Shown: positions 19,064 to 27,214 of the stretch, piece by piece
How the letters are laid out: each line of letters starts with the position of its first letter
Position numbering within the stretch: the first letter of the stretch is position 1
Assembly (NCBI GenBank): GCA_963664635.1
Contig: OY761542.1
Coordinates: 5,146,001-5,210,000 of the forward strand
Length of the DNA stretch: 64,000 nucleotides
Reading direction: 5' to 3'
DNA from: VXNE01 sp963664635
GTDB lineage: Bacteria; Pseudomonadota; Gammaproteobacteria; Pseudomonadales; Azotimanducaceae
Notes under the pieces: generated by a model
Databases searched by the model: none
What the model saw: the letters and a program-made list of their open reading frames with translations, nothing else
What the model was told of the DNA's origin: nothing
Position numbers and translations under genes: made by a program

Positions 19064-19104
19064 TACCATGAAAATAGTCTTCTTCGTGCTCTATTTTCAT
19101 GGTA
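19064..19104. promoter_or_regulatory. Perfect 14-bp inverted repeat upstream of the DUF4143 ATPase
   Basis: Arms TACCATGAAAATAG (19064-19077) and CTATTTTCATGGTA (19091-19104) are exact reverse complements around a 13-base spacer. The repeat is AT-rich in a GC-rich region. It sits just upstream of the ATPase start and about 90 bp before the divergent oxidase gene. It could be an operator, a hairpin in the 5' leader, or the scar of a small element. Confidence 0.7.
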
Positions 19105-19193
19105 AAAGAGTCATGTGTTCGATTCACGATACAGTCGCTCGGTCGCACGCTCCGGCGATTACTCGGACATGGGGACTACCACGAGACCGACAC

Positions 19194-19700
19194 ATGCCGT
19201 ACATGACCACACCGGAACGCGACGCTTTCCTCGACACCCGTGAAGTGCTGATGCGCATCGCGTGCGTGCGTCCCGACGGCAGCCCCCTCGTGACGCCGAT
19301 CTGGTTCATCTGCCGGGACGCGGCCATCTGGTTCACGCCACGGGCGCAGTCCGAGTGGTTCGGCTGCCTGCGCGCGGACCCCAGGGTGTCGCTGTGCATC
19401 GACGAGGCGGCGCAACCCTACCGCAAGGTCGTCGTCGACGGGTCCGCGGAACTGGTCCACGACCTCGGGGAGGACGACGCCTGGCGCGACCTGTACCGCG
19501 AGACCGCGCGCCGCTACATCGACGACGACGCGGCGGAGAACTACATCCAGGCAACCATCGACCAGCCCCGGGGGCTCTATCGCGTCCGGCTGGCCGACGC
19601 CAGGGTACGGACCTGGCGCATGCCCGTCCCCGGAGAGGCCCCCGAAAGTATCTGGCACGATCGCTACTACGCGGAAGGGACGATGTACCGGCGGGAGTGA
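19194..19700 (+). CDS. Pyridoxamine 5'-phosphate oxidase-fold protein
   Basis: 168-residue protein of the split-barrel FMN/F420-binding superfamily. It has the N-terminal pattern of a start helix followed by IACVRPDGSPLVTPIWFI and later RVSLCIDEAAQPYRKVVVDGSA, typical of PNPOx-like small oxidoreductases. The substrate and cofactor cannot be fixed. The ATG at 19194 is preceded by CGAGA, and the family start fits. It has no operon partner; it is divergent from the ATPase. Confidence 0.75.
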   Translation: MPYMTTPERDAFLDTREVLMRIACVRPDGSPLVTPIWFICRDAAIWFTPRAQSEWFGCLRADPRVSLCIDEAAQPYRKVVVDGSAELVHDLGEDDAWRDLYRETARRYIDDDAAENYIQATIDQPRGLYRVRLADARVRTWRMPVPGEAPESIWHDRYYAEGTMYRRE

Positions 19701-20010
19701 CGCCCCGGGCTCACACGGTTTTTCTCCCCCCCACTGCGGTCCACAGCGAATTCTTGGGAGCGGGTTCTCGTTAGTCTCCAAGAGCCGGTGAGAAGGGCGC
19801 GCAAGCCACACATCGTCGGGCGAAAGTCCTATTGACACCGGTATCCGCCTGCCGCCAGAGTGCCCTATGGGCGACTGTCCGCCAAGCCCCCTACCTGCTC
19901 TCCTCGATCCGCCTGCCGCCGAGTCCTTGTCGGACGGCACTATTGCGCGTAGTCCAGCCAAAGCAAGGATTGCGCATGACGACGATGTTCATGGGAGACA
20001 GGACACTCAA
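19701..20010 (+). promoter_or_regulatory. Leader of the XamI-like methyltransferase gene
   Basis: 310 bp without a recognised gene. A TTGACA occurs at about 19833 but no clear -10 follows at the right spacing. A related sequence TCCGCCTGCCGCC occurs twice, near 19844 and 19908. A 12-codon reading frame starting ATG at 19976 ends with a TGA that overlaps the methyltransferase GTG (GTGA), so it might couple translation. No C-box-like operator was recognised. Confidence 0.35.
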
Positions 20011-21756
20011 GTGATTTATCCGCGTTCAGAGAAGGAACTGGCGACCTTGGCAGCGGCGCTGGCGCAGCCCAGCGCCAGCCTGACTTCGGCCGAGTTCGCG
20101 CTAGCGCGACCTGGCGGTCGCGGCCCATCCTCGCGGATGGGTGGAAGTTTCGCTGGCGCGAAACTTCTACGGGGCAAGCCCCTAGCCGAAACAGCCGGGA
20201 GCTACTCGTCGGAGCAGCTGGCCCCGATTCGTCTGGCTATCCGCCGAGGCGCTGACCCGCTAGGGGCGTCTTTCTGCCGCCTGCGGTCACCCAAAGTTCG
20301 TCGGACACACGGCGCCGTCTACACGCCGGCCGAAATCGTCTATGCCATGACGGAATGGGCTCGGGAGAACGGAACGCCCGTGCGCGTCGTCGACCCTGGC
20401 GCGGGGTCGGGACGATTCATGTTTGCAGCAGCGACGGCGTTCCCAGAAGCCGAACTGGTCGCCATCGAGAGCGATCCCCTGGCGGCGCTAACGCTACGCG
20501 CCAATGCAAACGCTCTCGACGTGGTCGAGCGGCTAACGCTACGGGTCACCGACTATCGAGCGGTCGAATTGCCCACCGTCGAGGGTCAGACCCTGTTTCT
20601 GGGCAATCCACCGTATGTCCGCCATCACGGGATTTCTCCAGAGTGGAAGACCTGGTTCGCCAACACGGCCTCCGCGCGCGGGTTGAGGGCGAGCAAGTTG
20701 TCGGGTCTGCACGTCCACTTCTTTCTGAAGACGCTCCTGCTTGCGCAGCCGGGGGATTTCGGCGTTTTCGTCACGGCTGCGGAATGGCTTGACGTGAACT
20801 ACGGAGCCCTTGTCCGGCAACTGCTCCTCGACGAACTGGGCGGTCAGGCCGTGCACGTGGTCGCTCCCGCGGCCATGCCGTTTGCCGAGGCGGCCACCAC
20901 CGCGGCAATCTCCTGCTTCAAGGTCGGAAGCGTGCGCAGCGGTATCGCCCTGCGACCCGTAGAGGAAGTCGGTCAGCTTCGTCTGCTCAGGCCCGGAACG
21001 GAGATAGCAAGGGAAACCCTCAAGAAGACGCGGCGCTGGTCGCCGCTATTGCAGCCGACCGAGCCTGCTCCCTCCGAGTACATCGAACTTGGCGAAGTGT
21101 GCCGTGTGCATCGCGGTCAGGTGACGGGGTGCAACGCCGTCTGGATCGCCGGAGGTCAATCCGGTCCGTTGCCTGATGACGTCCTTGTGCCCACCGTTAC
21201 CAAGGCGCGGGAGCTCTTCGACTCCGTCCCCCGCCTCGCGTCCGTCAACATGCTCCGGAGGGTGATCGACCTGCCCATCGACCTCGACCAACTCGAGGAA
21301 GACGATCGAACGCGGGTAGAGCGTTTCCTCGAATGGGCACGATCCAACGGCGCTCACAAGTCCTACATCGCTCGGAACCGACGCGCATGGTGGGCCGTCG
21401 GATTGCGGGATCCCGCGCCGATTCTTGCCACCTACATGGCTCGTAGGCCCCCGGCATTCGTGCGCAACCCGGTAGGGGCTCGTCATCTGAACATCGCCCA
21501 CGGCATATATCCCCGCAATACCATCTCGGACGAAGTACTCGATGCGTTGGCCGCGTGGCTTCAGGACGAAGTCCGTACGTCTTCTGGACGAACCTATGCC
21601 GGCGGCCTGACGAAATTCGAGCCGAAGGAACTCGAGCGCGTCCGAATACCACCGTTGGAAGAACTGCATGAACGCGCCCGAGAGTTGGACACTGGACGAA
21701 CTGACCCGCGACGCCGGCCGAGCCAAGGAGCTGTTCCGGCGGTCGCGACTCGATGA
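20011..21756 (+). CDS. DNA adenine methyltransferase, XamI/Eco57I-like
   Basis: Type II N6-adenine methyltransferase of 581 residues. The SAM-binding motif is VVDPGAGSGRFMF and the catalytic motif is NPPYVRHHG, with the family lead-in YTPAEIVYAMTEWA. The C-terminal half is the probable target-recognition region. The GTG at 20011 gives the first plausible start. Residues of about 30-70 are unlike a methyltransferase and are encoded by a run of hairpins that keeps the frame. The 3' end overlaps the nuclease gene by 89 bp. With its nuclease broken it may now act as a solitary methylase protecting GTCGAC-type sites; the specificity is inferred from the XamI family. Confidence 0.8.
   Translation: MIYPRSEKELATLAAALAQPSASLTSAEFALARPGGRGPSSRMGGSFAGAKLLRGKPLAETAGSYSSEQLAPIRLAIRRGADPLGASFCRLRSPKVRRTHGAVYTPAEIVYAMTEWARENGTPVRVVDPGAGSGRFMFAAATAFPEAELVAIESDPLAALTLRANANALDVVERLTLRVTDYRAVELPTVEGQTLFLGNPPYVRHHGISPEWKTWFANTASARGLRASKLSGLHVHFFLKTLLLAQPGDFGVFVTAAEWLDVNYGALVRQLLLDELGGQAVHVVAPAAMPFAEAATTAAISCFKVGSVRSGIALRPVEEVGQLRLLRPGTEIARETLKKTRRWSPLLQPTEPAPSEYIELGEVCRVHRGQVTGCNAVWIAGGQSGPLPDDVLVPTVTKARELFDSVPRLASVNMLRRVIDLPIDLDQLEEDDRTRVERFLEWARSNGAHKSYIARNRRAWWAVGLRDPAPILATYMARRPPAFVRNPVGARHLNIAHGIYPRNTISDEVLDALAAWLQDEVRTSSGRTYAGGLTKFEPKELERVRIPPLEELHERARELDTGRTDPRRRPSQGAVPAVATR
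20055..20182. repeat. Hairpin cluster inside the methyltransferase gene
   Basis: Six palindromes follow one another. They are 20055-20076 (8-bp arms), 20097-20108 (CGCGCTAGCGCG), 20105-20122 (arms CGCGACC/GGTCGCG, loop TGGC), 20124-20141 (arms CCCATCC/GGATGGG, loop TCGC), 20144-20167 (10-bp arms GAAGTTTCGC/GCGAAACTTC, loop TGGC) and 20171-20182 (GGGGC-AA-GCCCC). The third and fifth hairpins recur downstream of argE at 52.6 kb. The stretch has no stop codon in the methyltransferase frame. Confidence 0.8.
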
Positions 21757-22757
21757 ACCGCTCGCGCTCCATTCGGAGTTCTTCAACACATTCGCTGCCA
21801 TTTTCGGCGGCATCATCGACCGACTACCCTCGCTCACGAGCCCGTCCGCCGAGTCGAACGCCTTGGCCGAACTGGTCGCGACCGCGGACGCGAAGACCGC
21901 TTTTCGATATCTCGCGGCGCCACCTGTTTCCGAAGACGACCTGAAGACGCTGGCCGAGACCACCCTTGCCCCGACAACGCTCCGCAGCGACCCCGAGCGG
22001 GTACGACGCGTGCGAGAGATCATCCTGCACGTCATTGATCCTCATCGCTTTCCGTGGGTTCGCGAGGGTCGGCGGCCGACCGATCATGAACGCACGCAAG
22101 CAATAGTGGCTTCCGCCGTGCTCGTTGCTGCCCGCAAGGTCGAAACCGCACGCCGGTCCGACGCGAAGCGCCTCCAGGAGGACGCGGTAAAGGACATGCT
22201 CCGCGAGATCGGGTTCGAGGAGGTACCGGCCCGGGACATGGCCCTCCTCGACGCGGCACCCGCGCCTGGCAGATTCTGCGGCGAGAGCAAGCTGGGGGAC
22301 TCTCGTGCCGACCTTGTCGTCCGGCTTTACGACGGCCGGGTGATGCCCATTGAGTGCAAGACATCCAACAGCGCCGTCAACTCCTAAGAAACCTCTGATC
22401 AAGCCCATCCATGGGCTTGATCAGATCGCAAGACAAAACGCGGTTTCGTCTTGCTCGACAGATTCAATGGCTTACGCCATCGAATCTGGCGGCACATCCC
22501 TGTGCCGCGCTAGGGAAGCTCTTAATCAGAGCTTCCCTAGCAAGCGCGTCAACCACGAGGCCCTCGGCAAGGCTCGTGCCTGGATCACCGCCTTCGGCAG
22601 CCGACAAATCGTCCCGTGTGCCGTGCTAAGCGGCGTCTTCAACCCCAGCAATCTTGACTCTGCTCAGGCAGAGGGGCTGACGATCATCTGGAGCCACCGT
22701 TTGCAGGATCTCGCGGCCCACGTGAGCAACGACGGCAGAGTGACCGGCGGCCAATAG
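21668..22757 (+). pseudogene. XamI-family restriction endonuclease, interrupted
   Basis: The first 239 residues (21668-22387) match the XamI-type nuclease and end in PIECKTSNSAVNS, which carries the E-x-K of a PD-(D/E)XK site. A TAA follows at once. About 157 bp later, in another frame, the missing C-terminus resumes as KRVNHEALGKARAWITAFG and continues through VPCAVLSGVFNPSNLDSAQ to a stop at 22757. The gap is filled by a dense hairpin element. The product therefore lacks roughly 70 C-terminal residues and is probably inactive. The ATG at 21668 lies inside the end of the methyltransferase gene, as expected for a coupled type II pair. Confidence 0.8.
22386..22541. repeat. Five-hairpin element interrupting the nuclease gene
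   Basis: Nearly every base from 22394 to 22541 is in a stem. The hairpins are 22394-22425 (15-bp arms, loop CC), 22428-22454 (12-bp arms, one mismatch, loop GCG), 22459-22488 (13-bp arms, one mismatch, loop TTAC), 22489-22508 (8-bp arms, loop TCCC) and 22509-22541 (14-bp arms GCTAGGGAAGCTCT, loop TAATC). The last three abut with no spacer. No open reading frame of note and no transposase is present. Confidence 0.85.
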
Positions 22758-22759
22758 GG

Positions 22760-24049
22760 TCAAGGCAGAGTCCTCCGCGCGAAGGCTACAACCCCCGCCT
22801 CCAGTAGGGCGAGCAGCCGCTCGCTGGCGCCTCGGTTGGCCGCCACGACCCGGCGCGCCGCCCGCCCCTCGAGCTGCCGCTGCCCACGGTTGGCGAGCAA
22901 GTCCGCCGCGACAGACGCCAGGTCCCCGTCGCCCACCAGGTGCAGACAGCCCGCGTCCGCGAACCGGCCCGCTATCTCGGTCCAGTTGAACCGGTGGGGC
23001 CCCATCAACATCGGAATGCCATGGACGGCCGCCTCGATGGGGTTGTGGCCGCCCACCGGGACGAGACTGCCACAGAGTAGGGCGAGGTCCGCCATGCCAT
23101 AGAGGGACAGCAACCGGCCCATCACGTCCGCGACCAGAACGTCGGCATCCGGCGCTGCCCCGCCGTCCACCGACAGGCGCGCGGTGCGCAGCCCGCGCTG
23201 CTGGGCGAGCGCAAGCACGCGGTCCGTACGTTCCGGATGGCGCGGCGCCAGGACCAGCAACAGGCCGGGGAAACGGCGCAGCAACGCCCGGTGCGCGTCC
23301 AGGACGATCTCGTCCTCGCCGGGATGCGTGGATCCCGCGATCCAGGCCTGGCGGTCCCCGGCCCATACCGCCCGAAGCCGGTTGACCTCTTCGTCGAGAT
23401 CATCCGGGACCGCGAGGTCGAACTTGACGCTGCCAGTGACCACCACCTGGTCCGGCGCGGCGCCGAGGGCCTCGAAACGGCGCGCCGTGTCCTCGTACTG
23501 GCAGATGACCTGGTCGAGCTGTCCGAGGACGCTTCGGGTCAGCGTCGCCACCCGCCCGTAACCCCGCGCCGAACGCTCGGAGAGCCGGGCGTTGATCAGC
23601 GACACCGAGGCGCCGACTGCAGCCGTGCGCCCGATGAGGTTCGGCCAGAGCTCCGTCTCCATCAGGACCAGCGCCCGTGGTCGCACCCGGCGCACGAATC
23701 GCCGCACCGCCCAGGGGAAATCGTAGGGCGCGTAACAGTGGTCGACGATGTCGCCGAGGCGTTCGACCACCTGCGCGCTGCCGGCCGGCGTCATGGTCGT
23801 GACCAGAAAGCGCGCCTCCGGCAGTTTCGACTTGAGCGCCCGGATAACCGGAGCGGCCCCGATGGCCTCGCCCGCGGAAACGGTGTGAAACCACACGACG
23901 TCCTCGCCGACCTCCGCCGGCACCCGCCCGAACCGCTCCCCCCGGCGCTGCGCGTACGCCGGCTCACGGCGCGCCCGGACGAAGAGCCGCAGCCAAACGA
24001 AAGGCAGGGCCAGGCAGAGCAGGACGTTGTAGGCGAAGCGCAACAGCAT
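22760..24049 (-). CDS. waaA: 3-deoxy-D-manno-octulosonic acid (Kdo) transferase
   Basis: Inner-membrane glycosyltransferase that adds Kdo to lipid IVA. The 429-residue product has an N-terminal membrane anchor (FAYNVLLCLALPFVWLRLFV), the acceptor-domain block WFHTVSAGEAIGAAPVIRAL, GSTHPGEDEIVLDAH, and the CMP-Kdo-binding region GGHNPIEAAVHGIPMLMGP and PHRFNWTEI. The ATG at 24049 is chosen over an upstream in-frame start at 24112 because it puts the anchor at the N-terminus. Its stop lies 3 bp from the end of the nuclease pseudogene. Confidence 0.95.
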   Translation of the reverse strand: MLLRFAYNVLLCLALPFVWLRLFVRARREPAYAQRRGERFGRVPAEVGEDVVWFHTVSAGEAIGAAPVIRALKSKLPEARFLVTTMTPAGSAQVVERLGDIVDHCYAPYDFPWAVRRFVRRVRPRALVLMETELWPNLIGRTAAVGASVSLINARLSERSARGYGRVATLTRSVLGQLDQVICQYEDTARRFEALGAAPDQVVVTGSVKFDLAVPDDLDEEVNRLRAVWAGDRQAWIAGSTHPGEDEIVLDAHRALLRRFPGLLLVLAPRHPERTDRVLALAQQRGLRTARLSVDGGAAPDADVLVADVMGRLLSLYGMADLALLCGSLVPVGGHNPIEAAVHGIPMLMGPHRFNWTEIAGRFADAGCLHLVGDGDLASVAADLLANRGQRQLEGRAARRVVAANRGASERLLALLEAGVVAFARRTLP

Positions 24050-24102
24050 GCGGCGCTTATACTTTCTGGCTCTCCGTGGCTCAACGGGCGCTGCCAATCT
24101 CG

Positions 24103-25170
24103 ATGCGGACAATCAAGGTCGATGTGGCGATCGCGGGGGGCGGCATCGCCGGCCTCTGGATCGCGAACCTGCTCCTGCGTCGGGGCCACGACGTGGCCGT
24201 CTGCGATCCCGGCCGCACGGCCGGCGTGCAGACCCTGGCATCCCAGGGACTCATACACGGCGGCATCAAGTACGCCCTGCGCGGCCGTCCGGAGGCTACC
24301 TTCGATGCCCTGCGCGACATGCCCGGGCGCTGGCGACGCTGCCTCGACGGCGACGGGGAGATAGACCTCCGGGCCGTGCGCGTCCTCTCCGACACCTGCC
24401 ACCTGTGGTCCCGGGACGCCCTGGCGGCGCGGCTTGCGGGGTTTCTTGCGAGTCGGGTCATGCACGGGCGCACGACGCGGGTCCCCCGTAGCGCGTATCC
24501 GCCCGCGTTCGCCGGGCAGGCGGGGAGCCTGTATCGCCTCGACGACTTCGCCATCGACGTCGTCACCCTCCGCCGATGCCTCGCCGAGGGCCTTGGCGAC
24601 CGCCTGATAACGACGGAGGTGTCGCCCGACGGAGTCCTCTGCCGGGAGGGGCGGATCGCGGGTTTTCGGACCACGGAGTGCACGGTCGAAGCCGAACGGT
24701 TCGTCCTCGCCGCGGGCGCCGGAAACGCGGCCTTGGCGGAGGCCGCGGGGTTCAATACGCAGATGCAGCGCCGACCCCTTAAGCAGGTCCTGGTACACAG
24801 CCCGGCGCCCGAACCCCTGTTCGCGCACTGCATCGCCGGCCTCGCGCCCGATCCCGCCCTGACCGTGACCACGCGCCCCGGGTACCACTATATCGGCGGC
24901 GCGCTCGGCCTCGACGGCGTCCGGCGCACGGACGCGGAGCAGGTCGCCGCCGCGCGCCGTGAACTCAAGACATTCCTGCCATGGATAGACTGGGACGCCA
25001 GGCGCTTCGAGACGCTCCTCGTCGACCGTGCCGAACCCGCGCAGTCCGGCGGGCAGCGACCGGACCAGGCGTTCGTCACCTCGCACGGCAACGCGCTCCT
25101 GGTCTGGCCGGTCAAGCTCTCGCTGGCCCCCGACCTAGGCGACCGGGTCCTGCGCGCCCTAGCGCCATGA
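24103..25170 (+). CDS. FAD-dependent oxidoreductase (DAO family)
   Basis: 355-residue flavoprotein with an N-terminal FAD-binding beta-alpha-beta motif (VAIAGGGIAGLWIANLLLRRG) and a later block ERFVLAAGAGNAALAEAAG typical of glycine/D-amino-acid oxidase-like enzymes. The substrate is unknown. The ATG at 24103 fits the flavin motif; a GTG at 24076 is possible. It is divergent from waaA and overlaps the following aldo/keto reductase by 4 bp (ATGA), so the two are co-translated. Confidence 0.75.
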   Translation: MRTIKVDVAIAGGGIAGLWIANLLLRRGHDVAVCDPGRTAGVQTLASQGLIHGGIKYALRGRPEATFDALRDMPGRWRRCLDGDGEIDLRAVRVLSDTCHLWSRDALAARLAGFLASRVMHGRTTRVPRSAYPPAFAGQAGSLYRLDDFAIDVVTLRRCLAEGLGDRLITTEVSPDGVLCREGRIAGFRTTECTVEAERFVLAAGAGNAALAEAAGFNTQMQRRPLKQVLVHSPAPEPLFAHCIAGLAPDPALTVTTRPGYHYIGGALGLDGVRRTDAEQVAAARRELKTFLPWIDWDARRFETLLVDRAEPAQSGGQRPDQAFVTSHGNALLVWPVKLSLAPDLGDRVLRALAP

Positions 25171-25925
25171 CGGTGCCTCGGCGCGTGCTCGGTGCCACCG
25201 GGATCGAGGTCTCCGCGGTGGGCCTCGGCACCGTCAAGCTCGGCCGCAACGCCGCCCTGTCCATCGCGCCCTTCGACATTCCGAGTACCCGCGCCGTCCG
25301 TCTCCTCATCGACCGCGCACGGGAACTCGGCGTCAACCTGCTCGACACGGCGCCGGCATACGGCGAGAGCGAGACGCGGCTCGGGCAACTGCTGCGCGGC
25401 ACGCGGGAACGGTGGGTGCTCTGCACCAAGGCCGGAGAAACCTTCGACGGCACGCGCTCACGCCACGACTTCACGCCCCGGGCCATCCGGCGCAGCGTCG
25501 AGGCATCACTGCGGCGCCTGCGGACCGACTACCTCGACGTCGTGCTCATCCACTCGGACGGCCGCGATGTCGAGATCCTGCGCCAGTGCGGCGCCCTCGA
25601 GGAGCTCGACGCCCTGAAACGGGCCGGCAAGGTCCGCGCGTCGGGCTTCTCGCACAAGACCGAGGAAGGCGGACGCCTCGCGCTCTCCCGCTGCGACGTG
25701 CTCATGTCCGCGCTCAGCTTCGCGGACCGGCGCCAGCTCGGCGTCATCCGCGAAGCCGGCGCGAACGGCGTCGGCGTGCTGATCAAGAAAGCGTTGGACA
25801 GCGGGACGGCGGCGCCGGCGAGCCTGCGCTACGTGGCCGCACGACCGGGCGTGTCCAGCGTCGTCCTCGGAACCCTCGACCCGGACCACCTCGAGGCCGA
25901 TATCGCGGCTGCGGGATTCGGGTAA
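25167..25925 (+). CDS. Aldo/keto reductase family protein
   Basis: 252-residue TIM-barrel oxidoreductase. Visible are VSAVGLGTVKLGR at the N-terminus, LLDTAPAYGESE with the catalytic Asp and Tyr, WVLCTKAG with the lysine, YLDVVLIHSDG, and a late SSVVLGTLDPDHL for cofactor binding. It is shorter than most AKRs (about 300 residues). The substrate is unknown. It starts in a 4-bp overlap with the FAD oxidoreductase. Confidence 0.8.
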   Translation: MTVPRRVLGATGIEVSAVGLGTVKLGRNAALSIAPFDIPSTRAVRLLIDRARELGVNLLDTAPAYGESETRLGQLLRGTRERWVLCTKAGETFDGTRSRHDFTPRAIRRSVEASLRRLRTDYLDVVLIHSDGRDVEILRQCGALEELDALKRAGKVRASGFSHKTEEGGRLALSRCDVLMSALSFADRRQLGVIREAGANGVGVLIKKALDSGTAAPASLRYVAARPGVSSVVLGTLDPDHLEADIAAAGFG

Positions 25926-25936
25926 CCTCTCGCGCA

Positions 25937-27214
25937 ATGCGCCCGAATCCCGCCAACGAGACCGACCCGCTCGACGATCCCGCGTCCGAACTGACCGGGC
26001 TCACCGTACACCGGCCGACGGCGGTCGGATGGGACGAGCGCACGCCGCCCAACGAGACCCTGGACGCGGACGGCAACCCCAATCCGGCCGAGCGCGGGTT
26101 CGGCGTAGCCGATCCCCGGGCGCCGCGCCGCCGCGTGCCGGACGACCCGGAGGTGGTTGCCCTGCGGCGGTACCTGCGCGAGAACTCCGGCATGCCGGGG
26201 CTCGAGATCTGCACACCCGACGAGGTGGACCGCGCCGCGCGGATCTTCCATCGCGACGGCTTCGTCGTGGTCGGGGACCTGCTCGATGCGCAACGCCTCG
26301 CCCGCTTTCGCGACGGCTGCGTGCGGGCGCTGCGCGACATCCTGACGCCCGCCGGGCGCGACGGCCGCAAGTACCAGACCGAGACCGGGCGCCTGCCGCA
26401 CCGCTACAGCTACGGCACGAGCTCCGCGTCCCGCCAGATGATGCACGACCCCGCCTGGGCGGCGATGATCGACCTGCCAACCACCGCCCCCATCCTCGAC
26501 GCCATCTTCGGGACCCCCGAATACCTGGTCTGGGGCGGGGGCGGCGACGTGTGCCTGCCGGGAGCGATCGAATACCAGCATCTGCACCGCGACTTCCAGG
26601 AGAACCACACCCTCTCCGAGGCAAGGCTTGCCCAGGCGCGGGCGCTCGGCGTCCCCTTCGAGACCATGCCCGGCTCGAGCGAACCGGACCTCCCCACCCA
26701 GAGCCTGATCTTGGAGCGGACGCCGATGTTCGTGACGATCAACTTCACCATGAGCGACCTGACCTGGGAGAACGGGCCGATCCGGCAGATTCCCGGCACC
26801 CATGCCACGCGGCAGTCGCCACCCACGCCGGAGGAGGAGCCCGAGTGGATGCGCCTCTCCACCCTGGTCGGCGCCCCGGCGGGTTCCGGGATCTTCCGCG
26901 ACAACCGCGCCTGGCACGGAGCCACGCCAAACCTGAGCCGCGAAGTGCGCGCGCTGCCCAACATCGAGTACGTCGCGCCCTGGACGCCCGGGTCTTCGTT
27001 CAGGCCCTCCATGCCGCATGAAGTCTGGGAGTCCCTCTCACCGCGCGCCCGGCGCATGACGCGTCTCATCAAGGCCGACGCCGGGACGTGGCCCGCCGGG
27101 GCCGGCGTGGCGCACCCCCTGGCCAGCGAACGCAAGCGGGCGCGCGAGCGCATGCGGCACGACCGCGGCGCGCCGGCACCCGTCGGCGCCGGGGAACGGG
27201 TCAGGCGGACTTGA
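25937..27214 (+). CDS. Phytanoyl-CoA dioxygenase (PhyH) family protein
   Basis: Predicted Fe(II)/2-oxoglutarate-dependent oxygenase of 425 residues. Metal ligands are likely the His and Asp of YQHLHRDFQ and the distal His of DNRAWHGATPN, with an arginine a few residues later for 2-oxoglutarate. The N-terminal 60 residues are polar and unlike the fold. Only 11 bp separate it from the aldo/keto reductase, suggesting a three-gene transcript. The 3' end overlaps hldE by 14 bp in convergent orientation. The substrate is unknown. Confidence 0.75.
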   Translation: MRPNPANETDPLDDPASELTGLTVHRPTAVGWDERTPPNETLDADGNPNPAERGFGVADPRAPRRRVPDDPEVVALRRYLRENSGMPGLEICTPDEVDRAARIFHRDGFVVVGDLLDAQRLARFRDGCVRALRDILTPAGRDGRKYQTETGRLPHRYSYGTSSASRQMMHDPAWAAMIDLPTTAPILDAIFGTPEYLVWGGGGDVCLPGAIEYQHLHRDFQENHTLSEARLAQARALGVPFETMPGSSEPDLPTQSLILERTPMFVTINFTMSDLTWENGPIRQIPGTHATRQSPPTPEEEPEWMRLSTLVGAPAGSGIFRDNRAWHGATPNLSREVRALPNIEYVAPWTPGSSFRPSMPHEVWESLSPRARRMTRLIKADAGTWPAGAGVAHPLASERKRARERMRHDRGAPAPVGAGERVRRT

